This document shows, piece after piece, positions 23,871 through 36,900 of a stretch of 64,000 bases of DNA. The stretch is from Moringa oleifera (taxonomy: Eukaryota > Streptophyta > Magnoliopsida > Brassicales > Moringaceae), in assembly GCA_021397835.1 (NCBI GenBank), contig JAJFZO010000566.1, positions 4,898,001-4,962,000 on the forward strand, read 5' to 3'. The notes under the pieces were generated by a model. It worked only from the letters and a program-made list of their open reading frames with translations. It made no database searches and was not told the origin of the DNA. Positions within the stretch are counted from its first letter, which is position 1. Each line of letters begins with the position of its first letter. Both the position numbers and the translations under genes were made by a program.

Positions 23871-24299
23871 ATATCAATTTTATCATATAAATTAATTAAT
23901 TAATTAATTAAAAATACATTCTTCCACATCTTCCTAAAAAAATAATGTCTCCAAGGTTTGAAGCTAAGATCAAGATTCAACATCAACTTTTTTTTTAATA
24001 TCAAGAAAATATTTTTAAATTAAATAAAACAAATACGCAACCAATTAAATATAATTAATTTAATCTAACCTATAATTCAAATCATAAATTTTGAAATAAA
24101 TAATGATAATAATTAAATTTTAAAAAATATTTAATTAAAAAATAAAAATCTCATAAAACTTTGATATTTATTCAAATTACCAATTAAACTCAAGTTTAAA
24201 AAATAAAAAAATTAAATATTAATAGATCAATTTGATTTGAATTAAAGTTTAATGTAAATGATTATAAAGAATTAAATGTATTTTTATTATTAAAATATC

Positions 24300-24540
24300 T
24301 TAAATAATTTAAATATTTATTTTTTAAATTTAAATATTTTTTATAAATGTTTAAAATTTTAAAAATATAAATTTAAAAATTTATATTTTTAATATTTATA
24401 AAATTTTAAAATTTTTTAGAATAATGATTTCAAATTTTTTTATTTTAAAATTTTAAATCAAAGTTTATTGTATAAAATTTTTATTTAAATTTTTAGTAAA
24501 GTTAAATTTAAATTAAATTAATATATTAAAATTTAATTTA
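24300..24540. repeat. Degenerate copy of the dispersed AT-rich TIR repeat
   Basis: The run TTTATAAAATTTTAAAATTT, ATAATGATTTCAAATTTTTT, AATCAAAGTTTATTGTATAA and the final TAAATTTAAATT part follows the same order of words as the copies near 30.6 and 42.5 kb. The match is weak because of low complexity. Confidence 0.4.
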
Positions 24541-24815
24541 TTATTTTTAAAAATATAATTATTTATTGGTAATATAATATAAAAATAAAAAATTTTATGA
24601 AATCTTTTAGAAAAATTTTTATAAACTAAAAAAGACAATAAAAAACAAGAATCTCCTATTATGGTTTTGTTCCAGTAAGACCTGATGACGAAGGAAGAAA
24701 TAGAAAAAACATAGAAGAGGAAGAACAGTAAAGGAGAAGAGGAAAGCCCCAAGGATACTCCACCTTACTGCCGTTTTTCTATGTGTTCATACAATTTTGG
24801 TATACCATTGAAACA

Positions 24816-27800
24816 ATGTCGTCCACGCCAAGAAGGCGCCGGAAACCAGAAACCGATTTCCATGAGACCCGACCCGGCTCATCCTCATCTCCTTCATCGA
24901 GTTTAATAATGGAGCCACCTGAAAGCTTGCTTCCCTCAAAGAAAGAGGTCTTTAGACTGATAACTTTGGTGGTGATCGCATCCTCAGTCGCTTTTGCCTG
25001 CCATTTCTTAGTCAGCTTTCTCAGTTCGAGCCCCAAACCATTCTGCGATAGCAACTTAGACTCTCTTGATGCTCTCTCGGGTGAGTTTATGGTGCCTTTC
25101 TTTCCCTTTTCTTGCTTTTTTGTTTGCTTCTTACGTGCTAAAAACTAGAAAAAGAGAAAGAAAATAAAACCAAATTGTGATAGCTTTTCTGGCTATTTAT
25201 GTTGATTTATCTGGGTAGAACCTCATTTAGTTGATTACTTCTTGGGTTTACTTTCCATTTTGTTTCTGTTATTATGTTGCTAAATTTAATCCCTTTGATT
25301 TTCATGCTTTTTGGGTTATTTACTATTTGCTGTTACTTGCATTACAGGGAGCTTTTCATTGTCCTCCTCCCACTTGTCATGTGGTTATAAGATAACATTG
25401 TGTCCTGTATTAGTGATTCACAGGGATCAGTCAACTACGTAATTTAAAAATGAGGTTGCTGAGTTCCCTCATTCTCCTATTTGCTGCATTTAATTTTGTA
25501 GGAAGTCCTTTTCATTCATTCTTTGTTTTAAAATACACTTCTTGTGGCTGCATTCTGGCCCCCTTTTTTATGCACTATACACAGTTGTTCATCTTATAAT
25601 AAGATTTTAACCCCTATAAAAAAAAAAAAAATCTCTAGTTGAGGGAGCTGTAGGTTTCACTGTGATGCTTATTAGCAATACTAGTGTGATCTTTTAACCA
25701 ATGTGCATCATTACAGATTTTTGTGAGCCTTGTCCAAGTAATGGAGAATGTTATCACGGCAAGTTGGAATGTATTCATGGCTATAGAAAGCATGGGAACT
25801 TGTGTGTAGAAGATGGAGATATTAATGAAACAGCTAAGAAACTTGTGTGTTCTTAAAATCTTCCTCAATCTGTTGTATCTGAAATTCTGATGGTAAAAAA
25901 TGCATAATTAACCTTGGCATTTTTGTATGTTTTTCTAATTTGGTGTTTATGTATGAACAACTACAGTCAGAGTGGATAAAAGTTCATCTCTGTGAAGCCT
26001 ATGCTCAGCTATTGTGCAATGGAACCGGGAAAATTTGGGTATGTTATCTTTTCTTACTCTGAACTTTAAAAAGGAATACGGAAGATTTTTCATTTAATTT
26101 TCAAGTGCATGTATTGCCACCAACATCATTTTGACAACGTACCTTTTTTCAGGTTCAAGAAAATGATATATGGGAGGATTTATGCAGACATGAACTGATG
26201 GAAAATCTTGGGCCAGATGATGCGATTTACTTGTACACAAAAAGAAGGACAATGGAGATTGTTGGTAAACTGCTGGAGACACGAACCAATTCTAATGGGT
26301 ATGACATTACATCTCCAGGTTAACGTTTGAAAGTTGATAAAAGAGTTCAGCCCTCTGGTTGTGCTCCCAGTCACTTAGATTATGATAATTTTCTTTTCTT
26401 TCTAGGATCAAAGAGCTAAAATGTCCAGACTTGCTAGTAGAAGGTTACAAACCATTTTCTTGTCGCATCCATCAGTGGCTCTCCAAGCATGCTCACGTTG
26501 TTGTGCCTGTTTGTGTATTGGTATTTTACTTGAAATGCAGCCTTTGAATGCTTTAGTTTTAGTATCAACATCTCGGAGCTTGTTGACAACGTTGAGATTT
26601 GCAGCTTCTGGGGTGTGTTTTCTTACAACAGAAAGTCCGTCGGGTGCGATATCTATCAACTAGAGTTGAAGAGCTTTACTCCCAGGTATATGAGATCATG
26701 CACCTTTCTTTATACACCACACTCACATAGTTGGCTTGTCCTATCTTTCTCTTGCACAGTAGATCAGGTTTGCACTTCTTGTGTACTTGAGCATCCCTCT
26801 TTTTTCTTCCCTTCAATAAAATTATTAATGATTGGGGCAAGATGAACGAAGCGCATAATTGTTAGTTCCTATTGTCCAGAACTTGAAGAAAAATATTCTT
26901 TTACATGTTCTGAATACTATATTTTGAGATAGAAATTTCACTTCTGTAATTTAAATGTGCAACTGCGATATTATCACATTATCAAGAAAAGAAAAGAAAA
27001 GGAAAAACAACTACTTTTTTCTGTGGATGAAAATGATCTAAGATTCTTGTTTTGACAAGTAGAACATGGGTGTGGAAAAGATGCAATGGGCATCAAAGAA
27101 AGTTGAATTTCTGATAATTAAATGATCATGTAAGACTAGATGTCAGCAAAAAAAATTATTATATTAACTGAAGACTGGTGCTTCTCTAGGGAAATTGTTA
27201 CCTTAGTATTGATATGAAAACACCTCTTTGGTTGTAATGTGTCACACATTTGGTGAAGATATTATTGAAGTCATTTTATGATGTTTTGAATGGTATTCTG
27301 AGAGAGTAAATACAGAAAATCTCTACCAACTTGTTAGGTCTGTGACATTCTTGAGGAGAATGCCATGATGTCAAAGAATGTCAGTGGTGAATGTGAACCT
27401 TGGGTTGTCGCATCGAGATTACGAGATCATCTCCTTTTTCCCAGAGAAAGGAAGGACCCTGAGTTGTGGAAGAAGGTACTCTTGTGTGTCTTTGATACGA
27501 TTGTCTTCTAGATCATGCATTATTGATTCTTTATGAATTATGATGAATCCTGTGTTATTTGTGTTGCATAGTTCTTTATCTAAATTATTATTTATTTTTG
27601 TTTCTGATTATTATTCCAGTTGCGTTCAAAGCAACTTGTTCTTTTAGATTTTCATTTTTCTGTGGGATGAGAAAATCTAATTTGTTGATAGTGCTTTCTT
27701 GAAATGGCCACAGTCAGAGATCATAAGACTTTCAAGCTGATGTAGCTGGATTTTAGATTTGCTAGTTGATGTCTTACAGAGTTGCACATCATGCATTGAT

Positions 27801-29038
27801 CTGACTTCTTTTTTGTTTTTCGTGTGAAACTTAGCTTGTTATTTCTTATCCTAGCATTGAGCTAGATATTTTGGTGAAGTCCAGTTCAGGTTCCTATGCA
27901 TCCTTTAGTGTCCTGCCATGACCTCAATTCAGCAAAATTTGGTTATATGCATGAAACGGTTTAGTGACCCCCTTTTTGGCATTCATGTTTGATGGCATAT
28001 CTTCTTTGTCGGGGACCCACGTCTTTGTTGACATGTTGCATAGGAACCTGTTTCATGCATGGCCTTAAGATATGTCCAACTTTATACACCCTTCCATATC
28101 GGTGCATCTATACCTCATATCACACCCAGGTTGATTGTTGTTCTCTTTCGTTTTTCCTTTTTCCCTCTTTTGATTCTTTTGCCCACCTTAGTGTGAACAC
28201 CCGGCGAAAAATTTTAGAAAGAATTGGGGGCCCCTTTAAATTGTCTCTCCTGTGGTTTTTTTGTTTGGACTAATGTTTTGTTCACCAACTTCATTTTTTA
28301 CGCCATTGTTCATTTGTAATACCTTATAACGAAACCTCTGTTTTTAATCATTTCTGTCTTGATAAAGTTTGGCATTTACTTACTTTCTGTTTTATGCGCC
28401 TGCAGGTCGAGGAGCTGTTACAGGAGGATTCTCGAGTAGATCGCTACCCAAAGCTCGTCAAGGGTGAATCAAAGGTGGTGTGGGAATGGCAAGGTATGGA
28501 AAGCAGCTAATTATCTCAAACCAATATCATACCTGGTTTTTGTCATTTCGTCATTGATGGAAAAGTGCACATTATCCAAGAACTCATAAATACATAATTC
28601 AATATGTGATAGTTATTCATTCAGTTGGGTACTAATTGTGAGAATGACAGTGCTAGTGAAAGTGCTCACTCCCACGATCTATTTTGCTTCTTTTGATCTA
28701 ACATTGATTTGTGTACTTTCTTGTTTTTTCAGTTGAGGGCTCTTTAAGCTCTTCGAGGTTAAGAAAAAAGGGAGAAGAAAGCAAATTGAGATCTAGTGAA
28801 AGCAAAGACGTGAAATTGGAACGGAGACCCCAAAAAGCGATGGCTGGTGAGCTGCTAAAGCTTTACATCCTTCTTCTATGATCCTTCTTTAATGTTGTTA
28901 ATCACTCAACATGTCTGCATCAATGCACTCTTTTTGAGTTGTATCTTTCTGGGATTTGATTGGGCACTCAATATTTTCTCCACTGATATGCATGCAATTG
29001 CTGGTATCCATGCAGAGCCTAAAGCACTGATGTTTTGA
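24816..29038 (+). CDS. Man1/Src1-type inner nuclear membrane protein
   Basis: The protein carries the Man1-Src1p C-terminal domain found in LEM-type inner nuclear membrane proteins; the plant counterpart I recall is At5g46560. Ten exons join in phase: 24816-25080, 25717-25844, 25967-26038, 26153-26298, 26406-26520, 26605-26685, 27338-27475, 28406-28493, 28733-28846 and 29016-29038, for 389 residues. An Arg-rich head (PRRRRK) precedes a membrane span at about 48-69. A Cys-rich, probably lumenal part follows (FCEPCPSNGECYHGKLECIH), then EDLCRHELMENLG, and a second span at about 229-250 formed across exons 5 and 6. The tail (WVVASRLRDHLLFPRERKDP) faces the nucleoplasm in the family model. No LEM domain is present. 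The last exon is short and less certain: reading through exon 9 would end a few residues later instead. Confidence 0.87.
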
Positions 29039-32000
29039 TATGCGGATGCTTCAGAAGTGGTCACTGCAGTTCTTTCTTAACACTGCAGGCCCTGACAAGT
29101 TGGAGGTTGATAAAGAATATTTGGGGTATTTTGTCAAGCTTCTTCTTGTAAAGGTTGATCAGGGTGTCTGATAATGGAAAGTGTCTGATGATATTAGGTG
29201 AGATGGTTTCCTTCACGTATGTTCTGTGACTTTCTGATTCAAGAAGTAGGAAATTGCAGAGTTTATAGTTGACTTGATCAGTCTCATCCTATATTTTCAA
29301 ACTCTGTGATTCTTGTAAAATTTTGAGAATCGGTTATGAGGTGTGAATCATCTGTTCTTCTTAGTTGGCTGCAGCGAGGAGTATGTAACTTTATAGGGTA
29401 CTTGTCTGAGCTATGTCAACAACATGGATATTTTTCCCAATGGGATCTCCCTAGAATGTGAAATATACTTTCGTTTTCAAATATTCTTTGTTTCCTTTTG
29501 TTTTCATCCAGTCTTTAGCACTTGATGTCTGCATTCACCCAATGCCCAATGGTTATGGTAAGACACAACCAAGCACTTCTCATTTGCTTCCCTACTGAAT
29601 GAAAGTAGCAGCTTTGCATCATATGGCACTTTAAAGTTTGGAAGTTTTGGTTAGATACTGTCGCTTTCATGCAAGTGCTCATTGAACAGTTTTCACTGAG
29701 GACTACAAGTGTGGGAAGAGGGTAAATGATCTCATCTTGAGTGTTCAGTGGAGTTACATATAGATGCATGCATATGTTTAAGCTTTTATGCCTGCCTCAA
29801 CAACGGAAACCAGCTTAGTGGAGCACAAACCAGAATGGGTGACCTGCACAGATGCAGAGAAGATGGAGCATCCTTCTGGGTTGCACTAATATTGTACAAA
29901 TGTGTTTTCTCTGGTGATTTAATGCATGTTGCTTTTTTGTGGGAGGGAAAAAAAACAAAGAAAGATTATCGAGGCATCGATGACCTTATTCTATATCAGA
30001 TTGTTATCTGCAAGAAAAATAAATCCTATAAGTCTCTTTTTCTCGTTGGATTGGAAATCTGGACCCATTTGGGGATATTATTTCTTCATAGTAGCTCTAT
30101 ATTTAGGAGCTATGGCAGTTAAAAATGCATAAAGACATTGAAGTTACAATTTTCTTTTCAATTTCTGAGTGTGAATGGGTTGGTTCTTAATATTCTGTAA
30201 GCAGACAGCATTCACATGGGAAGATGGGGAAATATCTGCCCCTCTTTCCTCCCTGTAGTGGTCACCCATGCCATGCATCCGCTTTCCATTCCATCAAATG
30301 ATGTAGGTGTGTGATTAAGCATTCATGCTCATAATCAATTTTGGGTCCACTCAGCCCACATCATCTCGTACCCCAATGATTGAATCTTCTATTTCTGAAT
30401 TTCTTTTTTCCTTCTCACCAACCATAAATTCAAAAAAAAAAATACTTTTATTCTGTTTTAGTTGTTGTTGGAGTTGAACTTAGATAGATTCTATACTCTA
30501 TTTTGATTTCATCCCTTAAATTTGAATGATTTCATCTCTCAAATTTAATTAATTTTTTATTAACGAGTTATTTTTTGTAAATTTTTAAAATTTTTGATGA
30601 TATAATTTTCTAATAATATTCTTAATACTCAAAAAATTCTAAAATTTTTATAGTGGTATTTAAAATATTTTTTTACATTCAAAAAAATTTTAAGTCAAAA
30701 TTTATTATTAAAAATATTTAATTTAAATATTTTTAATTTTTAAATTGTTCAATAAAATTTAATTTAATTTAATAAAAGATAAATTAAAATTTTATTTAAA
30801 ATCTTAAAATAAAATTTAAATTTTTAAATAATATTTATTTTAAATAATATTAATTTCATATAATTATATGAAAATATTAATTAATAAATATTGAATTAAC
30901 GAAAAGTCAAATAGTCAAATTTTTCTCTTTAAAAAATGTAGCCTTTGACAGATTTCCCTATTGTGTGGAAAACAATCTAATTGAGATCAGATTAAGCAAC
31001 AAAGTAACATGATCAATAAATGTGTGTGGTTTGTCCATTCAATTTAAAATTAAATCGTTACAAATTGTAATCTCTACGGTAGTCGTTTCTGTAGCGTATT
31101 GTACCTCCTAAGAATAATCAGAAAATAGCAAAGCAATAAATGACCATTGAGCGTCTGACAGACGTCGTCTTCGTTTTTTCTCCCATCGATTTGTTCCTTG
31201 CACATTCCTCGGTCCTTCGTTGCCGACACCATGCCAAGAAGGCTGCATTTGGACCTACCACATTAACGCGGTCTTTTACAGCGAAACTTTTGACACAAAC
31301 CAAACAGACCTTTTAAGTGATTTCTTGTTGGTGAGGGATTAACTATTTTTTAATTACATTTTAGTTGAAAATTTTGAATTTTATACTTTATTATCATAAA
31401 TATTTTTAAAAAATAAAAGCTTGTTAATTAAAAATATTTTTCTCAAAATTAATTATTAAAATATAATTTATCAATTATATCAATATTAAATTATTAATAA
31501 TCAGTTATCTTAACAGTACAATAATTTAATAATTATATTTTGAAAATCACCATCATTTAAATTTCTAATCAATCATTAACAAAATACTGTTGTTGAATAA
31601 TGACATCACATATTAAATTTTAATTTTTTAAAAAATAGATCAATAATATTTGATTGAAACCCATAGATTTAATGTAATTAAAATTTCACTTTATTACTAA
31701 AACGTAAAATATTGATTTAAAATTAATATAATAAAATTATTATTACAAATAATTAATATTTATCCACGATTTAAAATTAATACACTATCATCATGTGAAT
31801 TTTTTATGGTGAAATATAATTATTGATAAAGTTATCTATTTTTAATTAGTAATAAATTAAGTTAAGTTTTGGCTGCAGGAGAAAACCAAGTCGTCTCGCA
31901 TCCTTCTATGCACCCTGGAGCATTGAATCATTACCTGCACCGCTCTCTTTTTTTAAAAAAAAATAAAAATAAAAATTATTTTAAATTATATATATATATA

Positions 32001-32140
32001 TATATAAACACAAGACAACTCAAAAAAAAAAAAAAAAAAAGCTGTGTATCCTGCGAAATTACCGGGAACTGGGTAATATGTGAGAACCATCCGATTAAAT
32101 CTGCGACGGTTATATATGAATAAGAAAAATCCGATCCATC
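29039..32140. other. Intergenic, including Man1-like 3' UTR and upstream region of PMT gene
   Basis: The first kilobase is of moderate base composition and probably holds 3' UTR. A 124-codon frame at 29748-30122 has no recognisable domain. From 30.4 to 31.9 kb the DNA is very AT-rich and carries a TIR-repeat copy at 30480-30800. A T/A microsatellite and a poly-A run occur at about 31980-32040. No gene is recognised. Confidence 0.5.
30480..30800. repeat. Copy of the dispersed AT-rich TIR repeat
   Basis: The words TTTTGATTTCATCCCTTAAA, TTAATACTCAAAAAATTCTA, TTTAAGTCAAAATTTATTAT and AATAAAATTTAATTTAATTT occur in the same order as in the better-bounded copy at 42253-42790. Terminal repeats are not clear here, so it may be truncated. 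Confidence 0.55.
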
Positions 32141-32261
32141 TGTAGTCTATATAGTCAGCACACGCTCTCTCTCTCTCTCTCTGTCTCTCACTCTCTATAG
32201 TGGAGCTTTCACTTTACACTGAAGCTCACTAAGTCTACTCATTTCTAACTCTGAGGAGATC

Positions 32262-32312
<51 letters not shown>

Positions 32313-32349
32313 GCAAAGAGCTCTGGCTGAAAGGGGTGTTCCATTACAG
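32141..32349 (+). promoter_or_regulatory. PMT promoter and first leader exon with CT and GA tracts
   Basis: A TATA-like TCTATATAGT lies at about 32145, followed by a (CT)n tract at about 32165-32200 and, some 60 bases later, a (GA)n tract at about 32260-32310. The leader exon ends ATTACAG before the donor GTGATTC at 32350. CT/GA tracts near starts are common in plants and bind BBR/BPC factors; the two tracts are also mutually complementary in the RNA. Confidence 0.6.
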
Positions 32350-33933
32350 GTGATTCATTTGATTCGTTTCTCTACTTGTCGACTTTCTGATGCACTGTTT
32401 CTCTCTTTTTGGTTTGCTTTCTCACGTAGTGTTTGTCCTTTCTGTTTAGATCCGTGTGGTCGTTTTATTTTTTGTGCTATCTTGGGTTCTTCAAATGGAG
32501 TTTCTTGATCGCGATTAAGTTAGTTGCTTCTCTGCTTTTCTTTGTTTGGAGATGTCAGATTCAGCAATTGGTTTGATAAGTGGCTCAGTTTCAGTTCATT
32601 CTAAGACTTCTTTTTTCCTCTTTGGGAAGTTCTTTTTGATAAGATTCCCCCTTTTTGGAACTCAAAGCTAACTTGTCTTAGTTAGACTTATTCAGTGAGT
32701 GCTCGTCTGAGAATTGTAGAATTTGTGAGGTTCAAGTTATTGCTAATTTTTGAAACGAAAAGGGAGCTGTTTTGTCGTGGTATTGATGTTGTAAATCTGG
32801 ATCACAAAGCTGCCTTCTTAAGATTCACACTGCGCACCGGCAGTACATATGTAGACTGAAATGGGTTACTTAGATGGATTATTGAGAGTAGATCCATTGG
32901 ATAATTACTTTCATGTTAATAATTAATGCAACAATATTCATGTTCACATTGGTCCATGAATACATTCTCTTCTGCTCGTGTGTCTAACTCTACACTTTTT
33001 AAGTTTCTAATAAGTATTAATGTGATCCATGATTATTGTCATTTTTATTAATGCATAACTGATCTTCTTGGGGACACTGTCATATGCTGTCTATTTTATG
33101 GCTGACATTCTTTTGGGGAACAGGGGAGTCCTTAAGTCATTAGGTTTTGGGTCCATCATATCATATATTTAGCTTCTTACACAAAGGGTGTCAGTTTTAT
33201 ATGAGAACTTTAAGCACAGGAGTCAAATTCATCCCTCCATCAAAATTCATTCGCATATTTATGAGTGCTCTTCCTTCCATTAATCTGTTCCATAGATTTT
33301 TTTTTATACTTATCTTATGATTTTACGTTGATCAAATTATTTTATTATGCATAATGAATCAGACTTGTAACATATAATGCAAAAAAATTTTTGAAAGCTT
33401 TTTGGTAAAGTTGATTACATTAATGCAAAAATATGTGTCAGAAACTTACATGAAACTGTTGTAAAAGTTTTGAACTAATTTGTTCAACTTTTCTTCACTA
33501 GGATGATCCATGCAATGGTATCTCACATTAATCATAAGATTCCAATGTTTTATGTGGCTTTGTTTCGAGATGTTGTCCTCATCAAGTGTTAATTGTTGCA
33601 AACTTCGTAGGTTATTTCCTTTGTCCTTTCCATAACTTGTATGATCCAAATTAAATACAGAAATCCTTGTTATCATGTCTGCGGAGATCGAAGTTGATAA
33701 TAATCCTTAGTTTTATGATTATATTTGTCACTTTTCTTGTCATTAAGTAACTAGTTACAGCATATGTACATTGTTCATATGTTCTTCCAATAATGATGAC
33801 ATTTTTTTTTCCTGAGGAATGATGATGAATTTGCTAGAACATCATGAATATTTTTTTCGAGAGATTATGTCATGATAGTGATCATTGATAAGTCATTTCT
33901 TCAAAACTTGCTGACTGTTAAAATATATTTTAG
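32350..33933 (+). other. Probable 5' UTR intron of the PMT gene
   Basis: The donor GTGATTC at 32350 and the acceptor ATATTTTAG at 33933 bracket noncoding DNA between the leader exon and the start-codon exon. The acceptor is eight bases upstream of the start codon. Long leader introns are usual in this gene family. The call rests on splice-site shape. Confidence 0.6.
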
Positions 33934-33941
33934 GGAATTTT

Positions 33942-36900
33942 ATGATGGGCTCTAAACATAACTCAGCGGGGAGCAGAACACGAGGCCCACTATCTATATT
34001 CATTGTGATAGGCTTGTGCTGTTTCTTCTACATACTGGGAGCATGGCAGAGGAGTGGTTTTGGAAAAGGTGATAGCATAGCATTGGATATAACCAAACAG
34101 ACAGACTGCAACATTGTTCCCAATTTGTCTGATAAAAAAAACATCGTTCCCGATTTGAGCTTTGAATCTCATCATAATTATGTGGAGATTGTTGAACCTT
34201 CTAAGCCAAAAGCTAAAGTTTTCAAGCCATGTGATGCTAAATACAGAGATTACACTCCTTGCCAAGAGCAAGATCGCGCAATGAAATTCCCAAGGGAGAA
34301 TATGATGTACAGAGAAAGACATTGTCCACCAGAAGAGGAAAAATTGCATTGTCTTATTCCTGCACCGAAAGGATATAAGGCACCATTTCCATGGCCAAAG
34401 GGCCGTGACTATGTACACTATGCTAATGTTCCTTACAAAAGCCTTACTGTAGAAAAGGCGGGCCAGAATTGGGTGCAGTTTCAAGGAGATGTGTTCAAAT
34501 TTCCTGGTGGAGGAACAATGTTTCCTCAAGGTGCAGATGCATATATTGATGAACTTGCCAGGGTTATCCCAATCGGAGATGGTTCTGTCAGAACTGCCTT
34601 GGATACTGGTTGTGGAGTAAGTCAATTGTCAAATTAGTTTTGTCCTTGATCTCATTAATATTGCTGAAGCTTCTGTGTGTACACCCATCCCTGCATCTTA
34701 CATGTTTGATGGTTTTCCATTCAGTTATTTTTAAAAAGTCATTCCACTTTTTTCTTTTTTGGCCCTCATTCCACTTACTACTTTTGTTAACTCAAAGCAA
34801 CTGAATTGGGTATTCTCCGTTGGGTTTTGCAGATGGTTCATTATAGATATGGTCTTTCAGTTTTGAGACATTTGTTATGGTTTAGAGTCACATGTTATAC
34901 TCGTGATGTATGTGGAAACACTGTTCATATTGAATGTCATGTTTAATCGCTCTGTTGATACTGCTTTCATGCACATGTCATGCCAAAACAGTGGGCAGAA
35001 CCCATTGAGTGGTCTGACTTTAATGGCCTGATTTTTTGAAAATTGCTAAAGCTTTATGCCCCTTAATCTCCATTTATTTGAACTCTTTTTTTCTTTTCAT
35101 CTTATTTGCTCTGTGTCTGTGTCTGTGTCTGTGTCTGTGTTAAACAGCAGTATAAATTAATTTCTTGATAACCTGTCTCAACTTGTATAATATATTTATG
35201 GCTTTGGATGACTATCTATATACATTATGTCATGAAGCTACATAAATCTTCATATGTATCATGTCAAATGGGAGACTCAGCATTAGCTATTATTATTTTT
35301 TACTAATCTCCATAATCAATTTATTGTTTTCACTTGTTGACTTCTTCATTTCACTTGTTGACTTCTTCATTCAGTAATGTTTGCTTGGACTGATACAAAA
35401 ATCCTAATGTAGGTGGCTAGTTGGGGTGCATACCTGCTTAAAAGAAATGTATTGGCTATGTCCTTTGCCCCAAGGGACAATCATGAGGCACAGGTACAGT
35501 TTGCACTGGAGCGAGGTGTTCCTGCTGTTATTGGTGTTCTTGGAACAATACGTCTTCCATACCCATCAAGAGCATTCGATATGGCTCAGTGCTCTCGATG
35601 TTTGATACCTTGGACCTCAAATGGTGAGTGCCAGTATTTACCACTTCCAAGATCAAGTTCTAAAATCATGTCTTTTCTTTTATATTTTCCATATTTCTGT
35701 GCAGTAACATATGCTTTGAATTATTTATACTTTTCATGGAAACTTTGAAGTGCTAGAGATGTTCTTCATCCCAATGTTAAAACTAATCATTTGGTTACAA
35801 CTTACCATGCTACTTTTCTTTCTTATTATTTAAGAGTCTTTTGTGCTTTTACACGAAATCATCTCTAGAAGATACCTCAAAAAAGAACTGTCCAGCTCTT
35901 TAATAAAGTATGTTTATTATTGGTATTAAGGTTATCATTACCAACTTACAATTTCCATATTTGAAATATCATTTTTCAAATTACCTTGCCATGTACCTTT
36001 GATTTTCAAAAATAAACATGTATAACTTTTGCTCAGGTGAAAGCAGATAGGTTTGTACTGCTTGAATAACAATCAGATGGTAAGATAGAGTTTTGTTTGA
36101 TCATTTATTTATATCTTTCCTCTGATAGTTCTACCTTATTTTTAACAAACATGTTTTATTTTGAATTAAAAGTTGACAAATAGTTTCTTTTTCTAACTTG
36201 TCATTTTTTGAGTTAGAGAAAGATATGTGTCTGCATGGAATAAAAAAGTGTGCATGGAATAAAAATTGCATTATGTTCATGGAATAAAAAAGTGTGCATG
36301 AAAATAACAATCAGAAACATAAAATTTGCATAAGACAACATGTGCATGGAGTAAAAAAGTGTGCAAAGACAGTATTATGTGTGTTCCTGCAGAAGGTACC
36401 AAAAATATGTCTGTCCAGTGTCTTTTCCTAATACATTAGATGCAGTGTGACTTATGTTCACGTGAATATGCTTATGTGTAGTATAATGAAATTTTCACTG
36501 ATTTCTTTTAGATCAAAAGAGTAGTTGTTTGAGAAAAATGTGGAGTCTGTGAAATTTGAATTGGTAGTTACTAAAGGGGAATGTGGATGAGAAATGTGTG
36601 AGTTAGTGAATCATGTGTACGCTATATCTACTGCTACTATGACTGCTGCTGCTGCTAATACTACTTCTGCTTCTGCTTTACATTGTACTTACTATAAGTT
36701 TGTACTTCCTCAAACAAATACACTAACTTTGAATCCTATCTGAAAACTCTCATGCTGTTGTCTTTACATTCATCTTTTGACTTTGAGTAGTGAAACTGAT
36801 AAGTGAATCTCTCTATACCTGCTCAACTTGATGGGAGTGTACATATTTGGACTTCTTATGCAGAGGGGAGGTACCTGATGGAAGTTGATAGGGTCCTCAG

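Larger units (their letters stand above)
23391..24815. other. AT-rich divergent intergenic region
   Basis: This stretch between the VPS55 leader and the Man1-like start codon is very AT-rich. It contains a fold-back element at 23605-23870 and a degenerate copy of the window's TIR repeat at about 24300-24540. I see no coding potential; the Man1-like promoter should lie in the last few hundred bases. Confidence 0.6.

Noticed and set aside
29748..30122. 124-codon open frame downstream of the Man1-like gene
   Set aside because: No domain, no splice partner, and it lies where 3' UTR or spacer is expected.
33990..34625. 211-codon minus-strand open frame opposite the first PMT coding exon
   Set aside because: Antisense shadow of a highly conserved exon; no recognisable protein features.
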